Shown here one piece after another: positions 12,584 through 15,504 of a stretch of 15,504 nt of DNA. Numbering within the stretch: position 1 is the stretch's first letter; each line of letters begins with the position of its first letter. Made by a program: the position numbers and the translations under genes. Source of the DNA: Dehalococcoidia bacterium UBA1332 (lineage in GTDB: Bacteria; Chloroflexota; Dehalococcoidia; Lucifugimonadales; Lucifugimonadaceae); contig DBSW01000127.1 in assembly GCA_002306745.1 (NCBI GenBank), forward strand, positions 1 through 15,504, in the 5' to 3' direction. The notes below the pieces were generated by a model. It was not told the DNA's origin. It saw nothing but the letters and a program-made list of their open reading frames with translations, and searched no databases.

Positions 12584-15504
12584 ATGAGTAGCCAGGAATT
12601 GGGAATTCCGTCTAATCTTGACGCGCCTTCGGATGTCTCCTTGCCAAGATTCCACACACATTGGGCGCGTATTGTGCTCATGGGTTTTGTTTTTGCGATC
12701 GCAATATCTTTTGTTATCTGGGTAGCTGGTCATTCAGCTTTGGCCCGGGCATTTTCATTGCTTTTCACGAGCCCACTGTTAATAGTGGGATTTACTGTAA
12801 CTTACAGTGCTGCATTTTGGCTGAGGGCTGAAGCATGGCGAGCATTATTACCTGAACTGAGCAGAGTTACGGCGTTTTCAGCTCTACAGTCATCGTTATT
12901 CGCTAATCACCTATTGCCGATCAAGGCTGGAGAAATAATACGACCATATGTTGCGAGTACTCACGGTATAGCGGGTTCGAGATCTCTTAGTACAAGCGTA
13001 GTCGCTAGGGTGGGCGACTACGTTTGTCTATTTACCCTGGCAGCTATATTGATGCCTCTTGCCCCGGAAAGCCCGACCCAAGGTTATCTGGGGCTTGTGA
13101 TATCTGCGAGTGTGCTTTCGATAGGTATTGCCAGTCTAATCACAATACGACACGTAGATGTACCCAGTTTTCTGCCTAAAGCAGTTACCAAAATATGGAC
13201 CTCAGTAAAACTTGGATTCCAGGAAATTTCAATTAGGCGCTTTATAAAAGCTTTCTCTATGACAATGCCTTCATGGATTTTAGAGTCATCAGCCCTGATT
13301 GTGTCGGCACATGCTTTAGGCATTGAAATCAGTGTAGTTACAGCAATTGCGGTGACATCATTTACCCTTTTGTTCCAGATTCTTCATTTTGCTCCTGGCG
13401 GCATCGGCGTCTATGAAGCGAGTATGACGGGTGCGCTGACTTTTTATGGTATATCAGTTGAAGAGGCAGTCCTACTTGCGGTCTTAACGCATGGAATCAA
13501 GTTTGCTTATTCATATACATTTTCTGCGAGCTTTGTAGGCTACGAACTACTTAGGATTTTTCGACTGAACCGAGAAATCATAAATGGGTTAGACAAGAGT
13601 TCAATTAGCGCGTCACGATTTGAAATCGTTATGGCTCGAGCGTGGAATGTTTTGAATGAAGGAAAGCCATTCACTCCAGTATTCACGACAGCGATAATAA
13701 TCCTACTAAGCATCCCGCATTTGAACGACCCTGATTACCTAGTCAAATCCTGTGTTGGGGTGTTGGCGTTGATTCCACTTGGAATAGTGTTCTACAGGTT
13801 CGATTTCCCGCTAAAACTCCGTTCGGCACTATGGATTTTTCTTGCAATTTTTATTGTGGTTTTCCAAACGTTCAATTTTTATGCGATTGGAATTGCACTC
13901 GGTCTATACCTTGGATTCACTATATTCCTGTGGGGTACCATTTATTACCACTTTAGAATAGGTATGCCCTGGACAAATTTCACTCGATTCTGGAGGCTAG
14001 TACTCGAGAATCCTGACCCAACTAGTGGCAATTTTCTAGAACAAACTCCTAAATTCTTACTGCTAGTACTTGGATTCACCTACCTTACTGATCAATCAGG
14101 AGTAAATCCTGTTTTGGCAATTCAAGGTTTCACAGTAGCTATAGGGGTAACAGCCTTATTTTTGCACCAATGGTTTTTCACATGGGTACCGGCATTACCG
14201 ACCTCAGCAATACGCAGAACCGAACCAGCGAATTCTCAAGCCGCAAATAAAGTAATTGCGATCGTTATTGATGGCTGCAGAGCTGACAAATTCCAGGAAG
14301 CTAGAACCCCGTTTATGGACAAGCTAAAGCAATCAGGAACCGAATTCACGGATATGCGCACAGTTTACCCAGCTAGAACAGTGACAGCATTTAGTTCTAT
14401 GCTAACTGGAGCAGCACCAGAAGTTCACGGTATGAAAAGTAATTTTGTACCGAACCTCGGTGTGAAATGTGAATCTGTATTTGATGTCCTAGAAAATAAC
14501 GGTCTTAAGGGACGACTTGTAGGAATTGCGCATTTAGTAGATGCGTTTGGTGAAGATATAGTAGAGACTGTTAGTGCGGTTAACGACAACGATGTAATCG
14601 ACTACAAACTAGTTGAGACTGCTAAAAGGGTGTTAGAAGAGGAAAACCCTGATCTTCTGGTGCTTCAACTACTGAGTGTCGACCAAACCGGCCATGCGCG
14701 GGGAAGCTACAACTCCGAATACGTTAGAAAAATAGAAGAAACCGACGGAATTGTTCAAGAGTTTCTAAGCTGGTGTGAACAGGGTGGGTACCTAGAAGAC
14801 GCCCGTATAGTAATCACATCGGATCATGGACAAGGCAAGGGTATTGGCGGTCATGGTCATCTTACGGAAAGTGAGCGACAAGTCCCATTCATAATGAGTG
14901 GAGGCGAAATTGGAAAAGCCCAGGTTGTTAAATCACCCAGATATCTTACTGATGTAGCACCAACACTTATGAACATGTTGGGCATGGCTCCACCTCGTGA
15001 ATCTGTAGGACGCGTACTAACCAAACACATCGAGCATGATGGTCCTGATAATGGTCCGGTCGCAATCGTAATTCCCGCGTTCAACGAATCGGAGTCACTT
15101 CCTAAAACTCTATCTAAGATTCCTCACAATCAAATCAATGATTTACACGTAATTGTGGTTGATGACGGGTCGACCGACGATACAGCAATACTCGCCGAAT
15201 CATACGGAGCAAAAACCGTAATCAGTCACGACCGAAACCAAGGTTTAGGTGCTGCACTTCGTACTGGACTAAAAGCTGCAAGAAAGATTGATGCTAGAGC
15301 AGCTATTTATATAGACGCCGATGGAGAGTACGACCCATCAGAAATTCCAACTCTTCTCAAAGAGATAGATAGCGGACGAGCAGACTACGTACTCGGTAAT
15401 CGAATCGTCAAAAAAGGTGAAAGGCAAAAATTTGGCCGACAATTCGGTAATCGTCTATTCACAACACTACTCAGCATAGCTTGTGGCAGGCGGATAAAAG
15501 ATGG
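12584..15504 (+). CDS. Giant fusion, 3' end beyond window: flippase-like UPF0104 membrane domain + AlkP-superfamily phosphodiesterase + GT2 glycosyltransferase
   Basis: The frame stays open from the ATG (one codon after an in-frame TAA) to the window edge, at least 973 codons. Residues ~25-330 are a UPF0104/MprF-type membrane domain, with NHLLPIKAGEIIRPY (108-122), RVGDY and APGGIGVYE (270-278). Residues ~366-540 add about six membrane spans of no family I recognise. Residues ~555-815 are an alkaline-phosphatase-superfamily phosphodiesterase: Asp563 (VIDGCRAD), nucleophile Thr599 (YPARTVTAF), Asp700 and His704 (SVDQTGH), Asp747-His748 (SDHGQ), and His757 or His759 (GGHGH). Residues 826 onward are a family 2 glycosyltransferase: VAIVIPAFNE, VVDDGSTDDT, and DAD (911-913) in IDADGEYDP, like polyprenyl-phosphate sugar transferases. 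It is cut off by the window. It probably makes or edits a membrane glycolipid; the substrate is unknown. Confidence 0.9.
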   Translation, partial: MSSQELGIPSNLDAPSDVSLPRFHTHWARIVLMGFVFAIAISFVIWVAGHSALARAFSLLFTSPLLIVGFTVTYSAAFWLRAEAWRALLPELSRVTAFSALQSSLFANHLLPIKAGEIIRPYVASTHGIAGSRSLSTSVVARVGDYVCLFTLAAILMPLAPESPTQGYLGLVISASVLSIGIASLITIRHVDVPSFLPKAVTKIWTSVKLGFQEISIRRFIKAFSMTMPSWILESSALIVSAHALGIEISVVTAIAVTSFTLLFQILHFAPGGIGVYEASMTGALTFYGISVEEAVLLAVLTHGIKFAYSYTFSASFVGYELLRIFRLNREIINGLDKSSISASRFEIVMARAWNVLNEGKPFTPVFTTAIIILLSIPHLNDPDYLVKSCVGVLALIPLGIVFYRFDFPLKLRSALWIFLAIFIVVFQTFNFYAIGIALGLYLGFTIFLWGTIYYHFRIGMPWTNFTRFWRLVLENPDPTSGNFLEQTPKFLLLVLGFTYLTDQSGVNPVLAIQGFTVAIGVTALFLHQWFFTWVPALPTSAIRRTEPANSQAANKVIAIVIDGCRADKFQEARTPFMDKLKQSGTEFTDMRTVYPARTVTAFSSMLTGAAPEVHGMKSNFVPNLGVKCESVFDVLENNGLKGRLVGIAHLVDAFGEDIVETVSAVNDNDVIDYKLVETAKRVLEEENPDLLVLQLLSVDQTGHARGSYNSEYVRKIEETDGIVQEFLSWCEQGGYLEDARIVITSDHGQGKGIGGHGHLTESERQVPFIMSGGEIGKAQVVKSPRYLTDVAPTLMNMLGMAPPRESVGRVLTKHIEHDGPDNGPVAIVIPAFNESESLPKTLSKIPHNQINDLHVIVVDDGSTDDTAILAESYGAKTVISHDRNQGLGAALRTGLKAARKIDARAAIYIDADGEYDPSEIPTLLKEIDSGRADYVLGNRIVKKGERQKFGRQFGNRLFTTLLSIACGRRIKD

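Noticed and set aside
1..15504. CRISPR array or toxin-antitoxin pair
   Set aside because: No regularly spaced repeats and no small paired genes of that kind are visible on either strand.

Overview
The window is about 15.5 kb of compact, moderately AT-leaning bacterial DNA: one tRNA gene, eleven complete protein genes and one very large gene that runs off the right edge. Gene content (class III CoA-transferase, SDR, ThDP enzyme and HpcH/HpaI aldolase, a CopC-CopD-cytochrome c copper cluster, oligoribonuclease, a UPF0104-type membrane protein) fits a free-living aerobic heterotroph. A marine Chloroflexota (SAR202-like) genome is my best guess, but it rests on gene content alone and is not proven here. 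Shine-Dalgarno sites are weak or absent in front of most genes, and three genes use TTG starts.

Left part (1-4239): tRNA-Gly(CCC) and a lipoprotein that joins an uninterrupted 43-triplet collagen-like stalk to a trypsin-like protease head, both on the minus strand; then oligoribonuclease (orn, plus), and an SDR oxidoreductase divergent from a CaiB/BaiF CoA-transferase. A perfect 7-3-7 palindrome lies just upstream of the SDR gene in the divergent gap.

Centre (4258-8374): a tight four-gene minus-strand operon that looks like an envelope copper-handling unit. In transcription order it encodes a His-rich membrane-anchored protein, a His-rich secreted and tail-anchored protein with a degenerate cupredoxin-like part, a 61-residue basic single-span membrane peptide, and a 777-residue CopC-CopD-cytochrome c fusion. 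Two of these products are predicted to expose an N-terminal His after signal cleavage, as CopC does.

Right part (8464-12045): an IolD-like ThDP enzyme and an HpcH/HpaI-family aldolase, both plus strand and probably catabolic, then a convergent BFN/DUF151-like protein with a His cluster. The aldolase 3' end is repeated in inverted orientation just downstream.

Right edge (12046-15504): a 538-bp intergenic region with a 28-bp inverted repeat and several short TACC/GGTA palindromes, followed by an open reading frame of at least 973 codons. It encodes a UPF0104/MprF-type flippase-like membrane domain, a second membrane block, an alkaline-phosphatase-superfamily phosphodiesterase with all metal ligands, and a family 2 glycosyltransferase of the polyprenyl-phosphate type. 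No membrane span separates the two enzymes, so both should act on the same membrane face. This is the strongest candidate for an undescribed system: a single-chain machine for making, trimming or moving a membrane glycolipid.
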